DNA from: Tritrichomonas musculus
Lineage: Eukaryota > Parabasalia > Tritrichomonadida > Tritrichomonadidae
Assembly (NCBI GenBank): GCA_039105265.1
Contig: JAPFFF010000011.1
Location: forward strand, 3,968,001 to 4,032,000
Direction of reading: 5' to 3'
DNA: 64,000 bases
The position numbers and the translations under genes were made by a program. The notes under the pieces are model-generated. The model made no database searches and was not told the DNA's origin. It worked only from the letters and a program-made list of their open reading frames with translations. Shown in pieces: positions 47,205-57,531 of the stretch. Position 1 is the first letter of the stretch; each line of letters starts with the position of its first letter.

Positions 47205-50200
47205 ATGAATGGCCTACTTTGCCGCATGGTTGGCGGAGGACGCCGTAATAATCCTGGTCCCTCTGATTATCATCTTAGATCGAAAATAGGTGATGCTCCA
47301 AAATGGACGATTAAAAATAGATATCGTTCAGTCGAACGACCTATTACTGCTCCTTATAGAAATTTGCCAACAACAGTTGGTGATGCACCTAAAATAGCTC
47401 TGTCAAGTCGTCATCGTGAAAATAGTCCACCAATGACGCCAGGCCCAAATTATGTTCCACCAAAACTTGGAACATCAGCACGAAAAAATACAATGTCTTT
47501 CAGAAATCCATCTCCGCGTGATCCAAGAGCAGACAATCCAGGGCCAGGATCATATTCGATATCACCACGATTTGCAAACGATGCTAGCAAATTTACGCTT
47601 CATCAAAGAACTGGGACGGAGTCAAGAGATATTTCCCCTGGTCCTGCAGCTTACACGCCAGATTTTAAGAAAGTTCGAAAGTCGTCACCAGTTCCTACAC
47701 TTCATATCCGCCCAGAAAGCAAAGCACCGATTGTTACACCAGGCCCAAGTGATTACAGAATTAACCGTGACCTCGGAGGACAGGCTAGTTCAATGCATAT
47801 TCGATCACGTGATATTAAACCAAATATAAATCCAGGGCCTGGACAATATAGCCCAACTGCTGCTAACAAGCCGAAAGACCCAAGTTACACTATTAAAGGA
47901 CGATATAAGAGTGCCGAGAAACCAAATACAGCTCCTTATCGTGATCTTGGAACAACTGTTGGTGAAGGGCCAAAGATATCTCTATCGTCAAGACACAAAG
48001 AACAGGAAGGAATGGCGACACCTGGTCCAAATTATGTTCCACCTAAACTTGGTGAAGATGCGCCAAAGAATTCAATGTCATTCCGTTATAGTGAAGAACA
48101 AGATCCGCGTGCCGCAAATCCAGGTCCCGGTTCATATAATATCCAGCCCAAATTTGCTAATGAAGCGAATAAGTACACACTCCATCAACGAACAGGAACA
48201 GAAGCACCTGACATATCGCCAGGGCCAGCTGCCTATACACCCGACTTTACAAAAGTAAAAAAGAATGCGCCATTGCCATCGCTTCATATTCGTCCAGAAG
48301 ACAAGCCGGCAGCTGTGACACCAGGACCAAGTGATTATGAAATCAGTAGAGATCTTGGCGGTCAGTCAAGTACAATGCATGTTCGATCACCTGATTTACC
48401 AACTAGTAACAATCCTGGACCTGGACAATATACACCAACTGATTCTAATCTTCAGAACAATCCTCGATTTACAATCAAAGGACGATATAAGAGTGCCGAG
48501 AAACCAAATACAGCTCCTTATCGTGATCTTGGAACAACTGTTGGTGAAGGACCAAAGATATCTCTATCGTCAAGACACAAAGAACAGGAAGGAATGGCGA
48601 CACCTGGTCCAAATTATGTTCCACCTAAACTTGGTGAAGATGCGCCAAAGAATTCAATGTCATTCCGTTATAGTGAAGAACAAGATCCGCGTGCCGCAAA
48701 TCCAGGTCCCGGTTCATATAATATCCAGCCCAAATTTGCTAATGAAGCGAATAAGTACACACTTCATCAACGAACAGGAACAGAAGCGCCTGACATATCG
48801 CCAGGGCCAGCTGCCTATACACCCGACTTCACTAAGGTCAAGAAAAAGGCTCCAGCATCAACAATGCACATCCGCCCAGAAGACAAGCCGGCAGCTGTGA
48901 CACCAGGACCAAGTGATTATGAAATCAGTAGAGATCTTGGCGGTCAGTCGAGTACAATGCATGTTCGATCACCTGATTTACCAACTAGTAACAATCCTGG
49001 ACCTGGACAATATACACCAACTGATTCTAATCTTCAGAACAATCCTCGATTTACAATCAAAGGGCGATATGAGAATAATGAGAAACCAAATACAGCTCCT
49101 TATCGTGATCTTGGAACAACTGTTGGTGAAGGACCAAAGATATCTCTATCGTCAAGACACAAAGAACAGGAAGGAATGGCGACACCTGGTCCAAATTATG
49201 TTCCACCTAAACTTGGTGAAGATGCGCCAAAGAATTCAATGTCATTCCGTTATAGTGAAGAACAAGATCCGCGTGCCGCAAATCCAGGTCCCGGTTCATA
49301 TAATATTCAGCCCAAATTTGCTAATGAAGCGAATAAGTACACACTTCATCAACGAACAGGAACAGAAGCACCTGACATATCGCCAGGGCCAGCTGCCTAT
49401 ACACCCGACTTCACAAAAGTTAAAAAGAATGCTCCAGCATCAACAATGCACATCCGCCCAGAAGACAAGCCGGCAGCTGTGACACCAGGACCAAGTGATT
49501 ATGAAATCAGTAGAGATCTTGGTGGTCAGTCGAGTACAATGCATGTTCGATCACCTGATTTGCCAACTAGTAACAATCCTGGACCTGGACAATATACACC
49601 AACTGATTCTAATCTTCAGAACAATCCTCGATTTACAATCAAAGGACGATATGAGAATAATGAGAAACCAAATACAGCTCCTTATCGTGATCTTGGAACA
49701 ACTGTTGGTGAAGGGCCAAAGATATCGTTGTCGTCAAGACACAAAGAACAGGAAGGAATGGCGACACCTGGTCCAAATTATGTTCCACCTAAACTTGGTG
49801 AAGATGCGCCAAAGAATTCAATGTCATTCCGTTATAGTGAAGAACAAGATCCACGTGCCGCAAATCCAGGTCCCGGTTCATATAATATTCAGCCCAAATT
49901 TGCTAATGAAGCGAATAAGTACACACTTCATCAACGAACAGGAACAGAAGCACCTGACATATCGCCAGGGCCAGCTGCCTATACACCCGACTTCACAAAA
50001 GTTAAAAAGAATGCTCCAGCATCAACAATGCACATCCGCCCAGAAGACAAGCCGGCAGCTGTGACACCAGGACCAAGTGATTATGAAATCAGTAGAGATC
50101 TTGGCGGTCAGTCGAGTACAATGCATGTTCGATCACCTGATTTACCAACTAGTAACAATCCTGGACCTGGACAATATACACCAACTGATTCTAATCTTCA

Positions 50201-51317
50201 GAACAATCCTCGATTTACAATCAAAGGGCGATATGAGAATAATGAGAAACCAAATACAGCTCCTTATCGTGATCTTGGAACAACTGTTGGTGAAGGACCA
50301 AAGATATCTCTATCGTCAAGACACAAAGAACAGGAAGGAATGGCGACACCTGGTCCAAATTATGTTCCACCTAAACTTGGTGAAGATGCGCCAAAGAATT
50401 CAATGTCATTCCGTTATAGTGAAGAACAAGATCCGCGTGCCGCAAATCCAGGTCCCGGTTCATATAATATTCAGCCCAAATTTGCTAATGAAGCGAATAA
50501 GTACACACTTCATCAACGAACAGGAACAGAAGCACCTGACATATCGCCAGGGCCAGCTGCCTATACACCCGACTTCACAAAAGTTAAAAAGAATGCTCCA
50601 GCATCAACAATGCACATCCGCCCAGAAGATAAGCCGGCAGCTGTGACACCAGGACCAAGTGATTATGAAATCAGTAGAGATCTTGGTGGTCAGTCGAGTA
50701 CAATGCATGTTCGATCACCTGATTTGCCAACTAGTAACAATCCTGGACCTGGACAATATACACCAACTGATTCTAATCTTCAGAACAATCCTCGATTTAC
50801 AATCAAAGGACGATATGAGAATAATGAGAAACCAAATACAGCTCCTTATCGTGATCTTGGAACAACTGTTGGTGAAGGGCCAAAGATATCGTTGTCGTCA
50901 AGACACAAAGAACAGGAAGGAATGGCGACACCTGGTCCAAATTATGTTCCACCTAAACTTGGTGAAGATGCGCCAAAGAATTCAATGTCATTCCGTTATA
51001 GTGAAGAACAAGATCCGCGTGCCGCAAATCCAGGTCCCGGTTCATATAATATCCAGCCCAAATTTGCTAATGAAGCGAATAAGTACACACTCCATCAACG
51101 AACAGGAACAGAAGCACCTGACATATCGCCAGGGCCAGCTGCCTATACACCCGACTTTAATGCAACAAAAGCCAACGCTCCAGCATCATCTATACATATC
51201 CGTCCGCAAGATAAAGATCCCGAGCAAACGCCAGGTTATGTTAAATTGCCATCAACTCTTGGTGGACCGAAATACACTATTGGAGAGCGTGAGGACCTTG
51301 ATTATGAAATTATGTAA
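47205..51317 (+). CDS. PG-rich (SHIPPO/STPG) repeat protein
   Basis: 1,370 residues, almost wholly built from sperm-tail PG-rich motifs: PGPNYVPPKLG, PGPGSYNI, PGPAAYTPDF, PGPSDYEI and PGPGQYTP. Five motifs make one 194-residue unit. There are seven unit starts, the first (47313) and the last divergent, the middle ones nearly identical. STPG/SHIPPO proteins (ODF3, CIMAP family) are microtubule-associated, often inside the lumen of flagellar doublets. Trichomonads have several flagella plus a microtubular axostyle and pelta, so a cytoskeletal role is likely. There is no signal peptide. The ATG at 47226 (Met8) is an equally good start because homology begins just after it. High prolines and glycines give locally higher GC than the neighbours. 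Confidence 0.9.
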   Translation: MNGLLCRMVGGGRRNNPGPSDYHLRSKIGDAPKWTIKNRYRSVERPITAPYRNLPTTVGDAPKIALSSRHRENSPPMTPGPNYVPPKLGTSARKNTMSFRNPSPRDPRADNPGPGSYSISPRFANDASKFTLHQRTGTESRDISPGPAAYTPDFKKVRKSSPVPTLHIRPESKAPIVTPGPSDYRINRDLGGQASSMHIRSRDIKPNINPGPGQYSPTAANKPKDPSYTIKGRYKSAEKPNTAPYRDLGTTVGEGPKISLSSRHKEQEGMATPGPNYVPPKLGEDAPKNSMSFRYSEEQDPRAANPGPGSYNIQPKFANEANKYTLHQRTGTEAPDISPGPAAYTPDFTKVKKNAPLPSLHIRPEDKPAAVTPGPSDYEISRDLGGQSSTMHVRSPDLPTSNNPGPGQYTPTDSNLQNNPRFTIKGRYKSAEKPNTAPYRDLGTTVGEGPKISLSSRHKEQEGMATPGPNYVPPKLGEDAPKNSMSFRYSEEQDPRAANPGPGSYNIQPKFANEANKYTLHQRTGTEAPDISPGPAAYTPDFTKVKKKAPASTMHIRPEDKPAAVTPGPSDYEISRDLGGQSSTMHVRSPDLPTSNNPGPGQYTPTDSNLQNNPRFTIKGRYENNEKPNTAPYRDLGTTVGEGPKISLSSRHKEQEGMATPGPNYVPPKLGEDAPKNSMSFRYSEEQDPRAANPGPGSYNIQPKFANEANKYTLHQRTGTEAPDISPGPAAYTPDFTKVKKNAPASTMHIRPEDKPAAVTPGPSDYEISRDLGGQSSTMHVRSPDLPTSNNPGPGQYTPTDSNLQNNPRFTIKGRYENNEKPNTAPYRDLGTTVGEGPKISLSSRHKEQEGMATPGPNYVPPKLGEDAPKNSMSFRYSEEQDPRAANPGPGSYNIQPKFANEANKYTLHQRTGTEAPDISPGPAAYTPDFTKVKKNAPASTMHIRPEDKPAAVTPGPSDYEISRDLGGQSSTMHVRSPDLPTSNNPGPGQYTPTDSNLQNNPRFTIKGRYENNEKPNTAPYRDLGTTVGEGPKISLSSRHKEQEGMATPGPNYVPPKLGEDAPKNSMSFRYSEEQDPRAANPGPGSYNIQPKFANEANKYTLHQRTGTEAPDISPGPAAYTPDFTKVKKNAPASTMHIRPEDKPAAVTPGPSDYEISRDLGGQSSTMHVRSPDLPTSNNPGPGQYTPTDSNLQNNPRFTIKGRYENNEKPNTAPYRDLGTTVGEGPKISLSSRHKEQEGMATPGPNYVPPKLGEDAPKNSMSFRYSEEQDPRAANPGPGSYNIQPKFANEANKYTLHQRTGTEAPDISPGPAAYTPDFNATKANAPASSIHIRPQDKDPEQTPGYVKLPSTLGGPKYTIGEREDLDYEIM
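47313..51240 (+). repeat. 582-bp tandem repeat with 1,164-bp higher-order period
   Basis: Units of exactly 582 bp begin at 47313, 47895, 48477, 49059, 49641, 50223 and 50805. The first is old and diverged. Units at 49059 and 50223 share variants (GGCGGTCAG; CCAAAGATATCTCTATCG). Units at 49641 and 50805 share others (GGTGGTCAG; CCAAAGATATCGTTGTCG). The pair was therefore duplicated as an 1,164-bp block. The last unit diverges after PGPAAYTPDF. Because 582 is a multiple of three, copy-number change keeps the frame. Confidence 0.9.
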
Positions 51318-52245
51318 TGTTTTTTTTATTTAATAAATTGTAAACAGTTTCGAGTTCCAATTTTTTTATATATATTGTCAAAATCAAAACTTATATTCGA
51401 ATATAAAATAATGCATTCCACTTATCAATTTGGTAACGAAAGAAACTGCATTTTGTTCAGTGAATGGTGGTATAAATAAGCTATTTCTTTAGATTGGCTT
51501 GTTATTTTATAAATCAATAGCAGAATTGGCACTTTTTTGGATTTGATAATTGATTATTCGTTTGAAAAATGGAATTTAATTTTATCAATAAATCGATCTC
51601 TTGATAAATATGATGTAAAAAGTGTTGAAAATCTGATATAGAATACAGTTTTTTAAGAGAGTACCAAAGCCACCTTTTCTGCTTCCTGAGCCAAAGCAAT
51701 ACTCGTTCCAATATTATTTGTTTACAAATGAATTATTAATATTATTAATCACTAGTCTACCAAATAAATAAAAAGTACGTTTATTAGATGCTTTCAATTT
51801 CAAGATAAGCATTCTATGAGTTTTCTTAAAAATCATATTTTATAAAATGATGATATAATGAAAATAATTGAAATTTACTAATAAATAATTTTATTTATAT
51901 TATTTAATATTTATATTAAAATTATTTATTTGATTTTTTTAATAAATTATTTTTTATGTCACAATAAAAATATATATATTTAATATTATTCTATATTTTA
52001 TATTCAATAGGTAAAACTTTTTGAGTTATCAAACAAATTCAAAAAAGTTAAGTGATGTTAACGTCTTTTTTGGAAAAAATACTTTTTTCTCATAAAAAGT
52101 ATTATTTTTCGTGTTTTAAATATATGAATGAATAACCTGGTTTGATATTGCATTAGTTTTATTAAGAATCTTTTGGAGAAAAAAGGTTTTTTTATTTTGA
52201 TCAAATACCCAGATCCCGCTTAAGACTTCTCAATTTTTCTTTTTA
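51318..52245. other. AT-rich spacer
   Basis: About 930 bp downstream of the SHIPPO gene. A 65-codon minus frame at 51514-51711 has no recognisable features and is probably chance. The sequence TTAAGTGATGTTAACGTC near 52050 echoes TTAAGTGACGCCC near 23625, too briefly to interpret. Confidence 0.45.
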
Positions 52246-52578
52246 AGGGACCACTATCAAATTCTGTGTTGAAAATTCTATGAGTTATCACAAAATTAAT
52301 TGACTTAAAAAAAATTATTTCTTGAGTATTTTTGCTATATTTTGGTATATATAAATTATATAAATTATATATCATTTATTTCTATTCTTCTTTTAAGCCT
52401 ATTCCCTTTTTTCAATAAAAATTTAAAAGTTGAAAGGATGTAAAAATTTTTCAAAAATGATCGGAATGGTGAAATTTTAAAGTTTTAAACTTTTTCCGAA
52501 ATAATAACCATTGAATTTTATTTTCTATGAGTTTTTTCAATATTGAAATGTTTACAAAAAAATATGATAGTGGTCCCT
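52246..52578. mobile_element. 333-bp MITE with TA duplication
   Basis: The ends are inverted repeats: 14 perfect bases AGGGACCACTATCA, 17 of 18 matching when extended. TA flanks both sides (52244-52245 and 52579-52580). No coding frame lies inside. TA targets and AGGG ends place it with Tc1/mariner-like non-autonomous elements. The ends differ from those of the mariner at 53346, so that element need not be its driver. Confidence 0.8.
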
Positions 52579-53345
52579 TAAAAATGCATTATTATAAGCA
52601 CAGTCCAAAAAGAAAAGTATAAAATATGAGAAAATCAATTAATGAAAATAGAGATGATGATGACAAAGCAGAATCTTGGTATTGTTCAGTGTCAATTGAT
52701 ATAACAACCTTAACTGAGGATTTTCAGCCAAGATACATGATAGAAATAGATTCAGAACAAGCAGCTTTTTCCTGTTTAGTTGAAGGAATTAGATTTTCTC
52801 AATTTCAAAGTCTTTTTCTTTTCAATAACCTATGTCTGTTATCAAAAAAAAAAAAAACAGTTTTATGAAGAACATTTTCCAATAACCTAGAATTTACTCA
52901 TTCAATATTCCAAAAAAAAAATAGCGAGTATTATTGATCTTTAATTGATCCAGGATAATCCATTTCATTTGATGGATCATGAGGCCAAAGAAGGAACGCG
53001 ATCTACTGTTTTAGAGCTTTTTGAGCAACAAGATTGAAGAAATTCATTGATTTTGAAACCATTTCGCAACTTGATAATCCAGACATGATTTTAAATAAAT
53101 TAGAAACAGAAATATTAATAAAATTGACAGAAAGACATATAGACAATGAAAGAATAAAGTTCTTTGTTCATGATAAAGACGCAAAGTCATACAAGCTTAT
53201 TCATGAGATTTGAGGATAGAAGATTGAAGAAAGAGCTGACTTTACACATACCACTAAATCATGGGAAAATAAATTTGAAGCTCGAAATATGCTAGCATTA
53301 GATGGGGAAAAAAGGTGAACGAAGGTACTTGGTTCTCTTGAAATA

Positions 53346-54632
53346 CAGGGTGTCCAGTTGATATATAATAACTTTTTCTACATTGTTTTAATTAATAAAA
53401 AGTATTGTTTTATTAAATCTTGACAAGTAAATAGATTTTGTTATATATATATTTTTAACTTCTAAACAAAGTAAAATGTTCAAAAACATCAAAATATACG
53501 TTTATGATTAAAATTTTAAACGTATTTTTTAAAAAATGGAAATCGAACAAAGGTATGTTATATCTTTTTTGTATCGCTGTGGTTTGAAGGCTCAAGAAAT
53601 TGAAGAAAAATTAGAAGAAACTTATCAATTGAACTCTTACAAAATTGATGCTATACGTTATTGGATCCGTGAAATCAAGCTCGGCCGGACAGACCTTCAT
53701 AATGATGCTCCACGTGGAAAAACTGCTGACCCAGCAATAACAACCGCAATTCAGGCTCAGATTGAAAATAATCCGATGGCATCAGCAGGACAAATTGCAC
53801 GAACGTTGAACATTTCCCCAACAACAGTAATTGACAAATTGAACAATGAACTCCATTATCATTGTTATTTAACAAGGTGGATTCCTCATACATTGAATGA
53901 TCAGCAAAGAAAAAACAGAGTTGACATAGCAAATCAAATGCTTGACATCCTTAGGAAAGAACAAAGGACTCATTTCCAGAATATTTACACTGGAGATGAG
54001 TCCTGGTTTTTATTTGAATATAACCAACGAAGTCAGTGGGTTTTGTCAAAAGAAGATCTCCTAACCAAAACACGTAAGATAAATATACAACGAAAAATAA
54101 TGTTGACTGTTTTCTTTAATGGTTATGGTCATGTAATTGCTGACTTTGTTCCCAAAGGTATGAAATTCAATGGTTCATACTTTATTAATATTTTATCGCA
54201 AATAAACAATGAAGTCTACCCACAAGGTCGACCTGCACATGCTCCAAGAAAAATCCTTCATTATGACAATTCACCTTGTCATACTTCCAACAAGGTCAAA
54301 TCTTTTTTAGCCAATTCTGACTTTCGTACTTTACAACATCCAGCGTTCTCACCTGATGTATCAACGCCAGATTTTGGGCTTTTTGGCACTGTAAAGCAAA
54401 AGTTAATTGGAATAGTACATGAAGAAGAAGAATCGTTGCAAGACCACATTAATGAAATTTTATCTTCTTTTGATATAGAGTTTTGGCAGTCCATTTTTCA
54501 GTCATGGATAAAAAGATTAGAAAAATTAATTGAGGTAGATGGAGATTATTTCGAATAAACAATATTATTTTAAAATTTTAATTTATTTTATTTATAATTG
54601 ATAAAGTTATTATATATCAACTGGACACCCTG
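53346..54632 (+). mobile_element. Intact mariner transposon with perfect 30-bp ends
   Basis: A 1,287-bp element. Its terminal inverted repeats are perfect over 30 bp (outer 20 bases CAGGGTGTCCAGTTGATATA) and TA flanks both ends (53344-53345 and 54633-54634). It has one uninterrupted transposase gene of normal size. Nothing indicates decay, so it looks recently active. It landed in the older transposase relic. Length, TIR size, TA target and a DD34D transposase are all typical of mariner. Confidence 0.95.
53536..54558 (+). CDS. Mariner transposase (DD34D)
   Basis: 340 residues. The N-terminal half has two helix-turn-helix-like regions for binding the inverted repeats (QRYVISFLYRCGLKAQEIEE, then ASAGQIARTLNISPTTVIDK). 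The WVPHEL-type linker motif appears as RWIPHTLND. The catalytic triad is D154 (TGDESW), D244 (HYDNSPCH) and D279 (FSPDVSTPDF, family YSPDLAPSD), with 34 residues between the last two, the mariner DD34D signature. The enzyme cuts and rejoins DNA at TA sites in the nucleus. No stop or frameshift interrupts it. The ATG lies 190 bp inside the left end. The Ser-Thr in STPD replaces the usual Ala-Pro. Confidence 0.95.
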   Translation: MEIEQRYVISFLYRCGLKAQEIEEKLEETYQLNSYKIDAIRYWIREIKLGRTDLHNDAPRGKTADPAITTAIQAQIENNPMASAGQIARTLNISPTTVIDKLNNELHYHCYLTRWIPHTLNDQQRKNRVDIANQMLDILRKEQRTHFQNIYTGDESWFLFEYNQRSQWVLSKEDLLTKTRKINIQRKIMLTVFFNGYGHVIADFVPKGMKFNGSYFINILSQINNEVYPQGRPAHAPRKILHYDNSPCHTSNKVKSFLANSDFRTLQHPAFSPDVSTPDFGLFGTVKQKLIGIVHEEEESLQDHINEILSSFDIEFWQSIFQSWIKRLEKLIEVDGDYFE

Positions 54633-54914
54633 TATTATTATTAAAATGTTTTCATGTTTCACTTGAATGGAACTTTTGATGAAAAAAAAGCTAACTATAA
54701 GCTTGCTTTTGCTCATTCACTTTCAAATCAAAAATGGCAATTCAAAGATAATAAAATACGTGTTGAACATGTGTATATGTATATGATCGATTTGGAAAAC
54801 ATATGAAGAAGAAGAGATATTTAAATAAGCTGCGTTATACAGCATGGAATTGTTTGAGTAAACCAGATTTGAAAGACACATATTACTAATTTGATCATGT
54901 ACAATTGGATGAAT

Positions 54915-55151
54915 CTAGTGATGAGTCTCACCCTCTCTTGCACGTAATACTGTTAGAAGATTCTCTTCAACATTTTCAACAACAAATTGCCCTCTTTTGA
55001 GAGTAGTATCATTTAAACTAAAACCTGTTTGATATGAATAACCGAATACAGAACTACTATTAATATGACCTAAACTTAAAGCTCCTAAATTATGATAATT
55101 AATTGCAAAACTTTTTTCATTGGATTCACTTTTACCTAAAATTATATTCAT
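54915..55151 (-). pseudogene. Unrecognised coding fragment
   Basis: A 78-codon minus frame with coding-like composition (LGALSLGHINSSSVFGYSYQ). No family is recognised. It abuts the compositionally different block that begins near 55160. It could be the edge of an old mobile or virus-like element, but nothing diagnostic is present. Confidence 0.25.
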
Positions 55152-55525
55152 TTTATCAGTAGAAATACTAATTAGGGTTTCGCACTACGTACTCCACCCA
55201 TCCTTAGTAACGGTGAAATCATACGTATCGGTCACTTATGATAGTCTATTACTATAGCTCCACCTATCACTTGTAAACGACCACCCTACTGATATTAATT
55301 TAACTTTTTTATCGTCACTGCAAATGAGTGAGTACTTCAAGTACTATGATGATTTCGGGTTTAAACTAGAGAGTTACCATTTCATTACTCCGGATAGGTA
55401 TCCGAGTGACATTAAACTAATATGGTCTACTTGTGATAGAACACATATGGAGCTTTCGATTTGGATGAATTCGCTGATGACGAAGAGTAAATGAATGTTG
55501 TTTTTGGTTTCATATCGATTTGTTC

Positions 55526-55650
55526 GTGAACGATCCAGCTATGATATCTAATGTAAACGATCCAACTATGACATCTAATGTAAACGATCCAACTATGATA
55601 TCGAATGTGAACGATCCAGCTATGGCATCTATCGTAAACGATCTAACTCA
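55526..55650 (+). repeat. 27-bp tandem repeat, about 4.6 copies
   Basis: Units begin at 55526, 55553, 55580, 55607 and 55634 (GTAAACGATCCAACTATGAT plus ATCTAAT). In one frame they would read VNDPTMISN repeated. The only upstream start for that frame is TTG, so translation is doubtful. Confidence 0.8.
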
Positions 55651-56103
55651 TAAAATAGGTTCCTCGGAATTCCGAGAGACCAAAAAGATGATCGCCATCG
55701 AACAAAAATCAACCGAGTAGATGCGCCATGCATTCGATATAAGAGATAAACATACTAACCCATGATCGTACATCCAATCACTTATAAAGAGAAACAATAT
55801 GAATCTAATATGGTTGGGGAACGTGATTTAACACGTTCATTACAAGGATAAATTTGTCGACAAATGTACTCGTATTATCCATAATCCATAAGTAATAGTT
55901 TACCAGACAGGTGTTAATTCGCTATTGTTTCTATCACAAATATGGACCAAAATAATGATAATACGAAAAGTCGGCATATCAGCGAATCGAACTTGCCCTA
56001 GCAACCGAAGTCCTGAGATGCACTTCATGATCCAACAACTATACCAACACAGCTAGCTAATTATAGGATCGAAATTAACATTTATGCGTTATTTGTGTGA
56101 AAA

Positions 56104-56490
56104 ATGTGTAAGTTTAATTACATAGAAATGAGTAAGACCAAGAATTCAACACAACCAACTCTAGGAGAGTCGAACACTACTGTCGACTTAGCAGTGCTTA
56201 AACGAGCTATTACCGAGCTAACAACTAAACAAGACTATAAGACACTTAACACTCTGTTTCGTCGTAATCCAAATGCAAGTAAGTTCGATACTAGAACACT
56301 TAACGAAGATATTCCACAATCGACAAAACGATTCACCAAACGAAATGGTAAACTATGTAATGTATATCGAACAGTATCACGAAAGAGTACCGAACTAGAA
56401 GAGAGTGACACATATACGTTTAAGTCAAGATACTACGATCCAAACACCAAATCGTTTAAATATGTTACTAGAATACGGTCCAAATACTAA
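56104..56490 (+). CDS. Basic hypothetical protein in the foreign block
   Basis: A 128-residue frame from ATG 56104; ATG 56131 (MSKTKNSTQP) is an equally likely start. It is rich in Lys, Arg, Thr and Asn, with a C-terminal pattern SDTYTFKSRYYDPNTKSFKY that could be beta strands. It has no signal or membrane segment. Codon use is more balanced than in the neighbours (CGA, ACT, AAC and GAG are common). No family is recognised. The first large repeat unit starts directly after its stop. Confidence 0.4.
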   Translation: MCKFNYIEMSKTKNSTQPTLGESNTTVDLAVLKRAITELTTKQDYKTLNTLFRRNPNASKFDTRTLNEDIPQSTKRFTKRNGKLCNVYRTVSRKSTELEESDTYTFKSRYYDPNTKSFKYVTRIRSKY

Positions 56491-56619
56491 GTGAACCACT
56501 TCATTGGTTAAGGGGTTAGGACTAACTCGATATCTACCTAGTTTAGTAACATGACTATTTTTGGTCGATAACAGTCGAACATTAACAGTCGAACCGATTC
56601 CAAATATAAGTGGATGGTT

Positions 56620-56890
56620 CATCATATGCGAATACATCATATGCAGATACATCTTAACGAGTACATCTTGTCTAGTGCACATTATCGAGTACATCATATG
56701 CGGATACATTATCGAATACACCATATGCGGATACACCAAATGCAGATACAGCACATCGGATACAATATATGCAGATACACCATATGCGAATACAACATAT
56801 GCAGATTCACATTATCGAATACATCTTATCGAATACATCGCATGCGAATACATAACATGTAGATATATCTTATCGAGTACATCTTTTCGA
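56620..56890. repeat. 14/15-bp minisatellite (ATACACCATATGCGG and ATACATCTTATCGA)
   Basis: About 18 words alternate between a 15-bp form ending ATATGCGG/ATGCAG and a 14-bp form ending TTATCGA. Related shorter runs occur at 57020-57180 and 57296-57335. Open frames across it (HMRIHHMQIH-like) come only from the repeat period. Confidence 0.75.
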
Positions 56891-57333
56891 AATCGATAAG
56901 AATCACTTCAGAACCATTTCATTGCTAGATGGTTAGATCTAACTCGATATCTACCTAATTTTGTAACATGTCTATTTTTGGTCGATAAGGAGTATAAATT
57001 GGATGGTTCATCACATGAAGATAAATCATGCGGATACATCATACGGATACAACATATGCGGATACATCATATCGAGTACATCACATTGTCGAATACAACA
57101 TATCGGATACATCATATGAGGATACATCATATGCGAATACAACACATGCGTATACATCTTATCGAATATACCTTGTCGAAATCGATAAGAATCACTTCAG
57201 AACCACTCATTGGTTAAGGGGTTAGATCTAACTCGATATATACCTAGTTTAGTAACCTCATCTATTTAGTGATATTTTCATTAAATATTGTTGTTATCGA
57301 ATACATCATATGCGGATACATATTATCGGATAA

Positions 57334-57508
57334 CAATACACACACATACATATATACACACATACATACATACACACATACATACATACACACATACATA
57401 CATACACACATACATACATACACACATACATACATACACACATACATACATACACACATACATACACACATACATACACACATACATTCATACACATATA
57501 TACACACA
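57334..57508. repeat. CA/CATA microsatellite
   Basis: About 175 bp of CACACATACATACATA-type repeats with a 16-bp period, in the last compound repeat copy. All six frames stay open for long stretches for this reason; none should be read as a gene. Confidence 0.95.
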
Positions 57509-57531
57509 TTTACCCTATTAACCTCATCAAC

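Larger units (their letters stand above)
52626..54900 (+). pseudogene. Older DDE transposase-like relic, split by the mariner
   Basis: Outside the mariner, plus-strand pieces look like one decayed protein: 52626-52868 (AESWYCSVSIDITTL, then a partial frame), about 53035-53215 (KKFIDFETISQLDNPDMILN, then IKFFVHDKDAKSYKLIHEI), 53222-53320 (IEERADFTHTTKSWENKFEA) and, past the mariner, about 54680-54790 (NYKLAFAHSLSNQKW). The V-HDKDAKSYK and DFTHTTKSWE segments recall MULE-like or similar DDE transposases, in which a D-D-A-S-x-K strand is followed by an H-x-x-K-S helix. Several in-frame stops interrupt it. The family is uncertain. Confidence 0.4.

Noticed and set aside
47452-51333. Repeated 189-224 residue plus-strand frames in the SHIPPO gene
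   Set aside because: They are second-frame shadows of the 582-bp repeat; their spacing simply follows the unit, and the main frame has family-typical motifs.
55520-55720. 66-residue frame with VNDP repeats
   Set aside because: It opens with TTG, not ATG, and is made of the 27-bp tandem repeat; translation is not supported.
56561-57225. HMRIHHMQIH-like frames resembling histidine-rich or zinc-finger repeats
   Set aside because: The pattern comes from the 14/15-bp minisatellite in all three frames, without Cys pairs.
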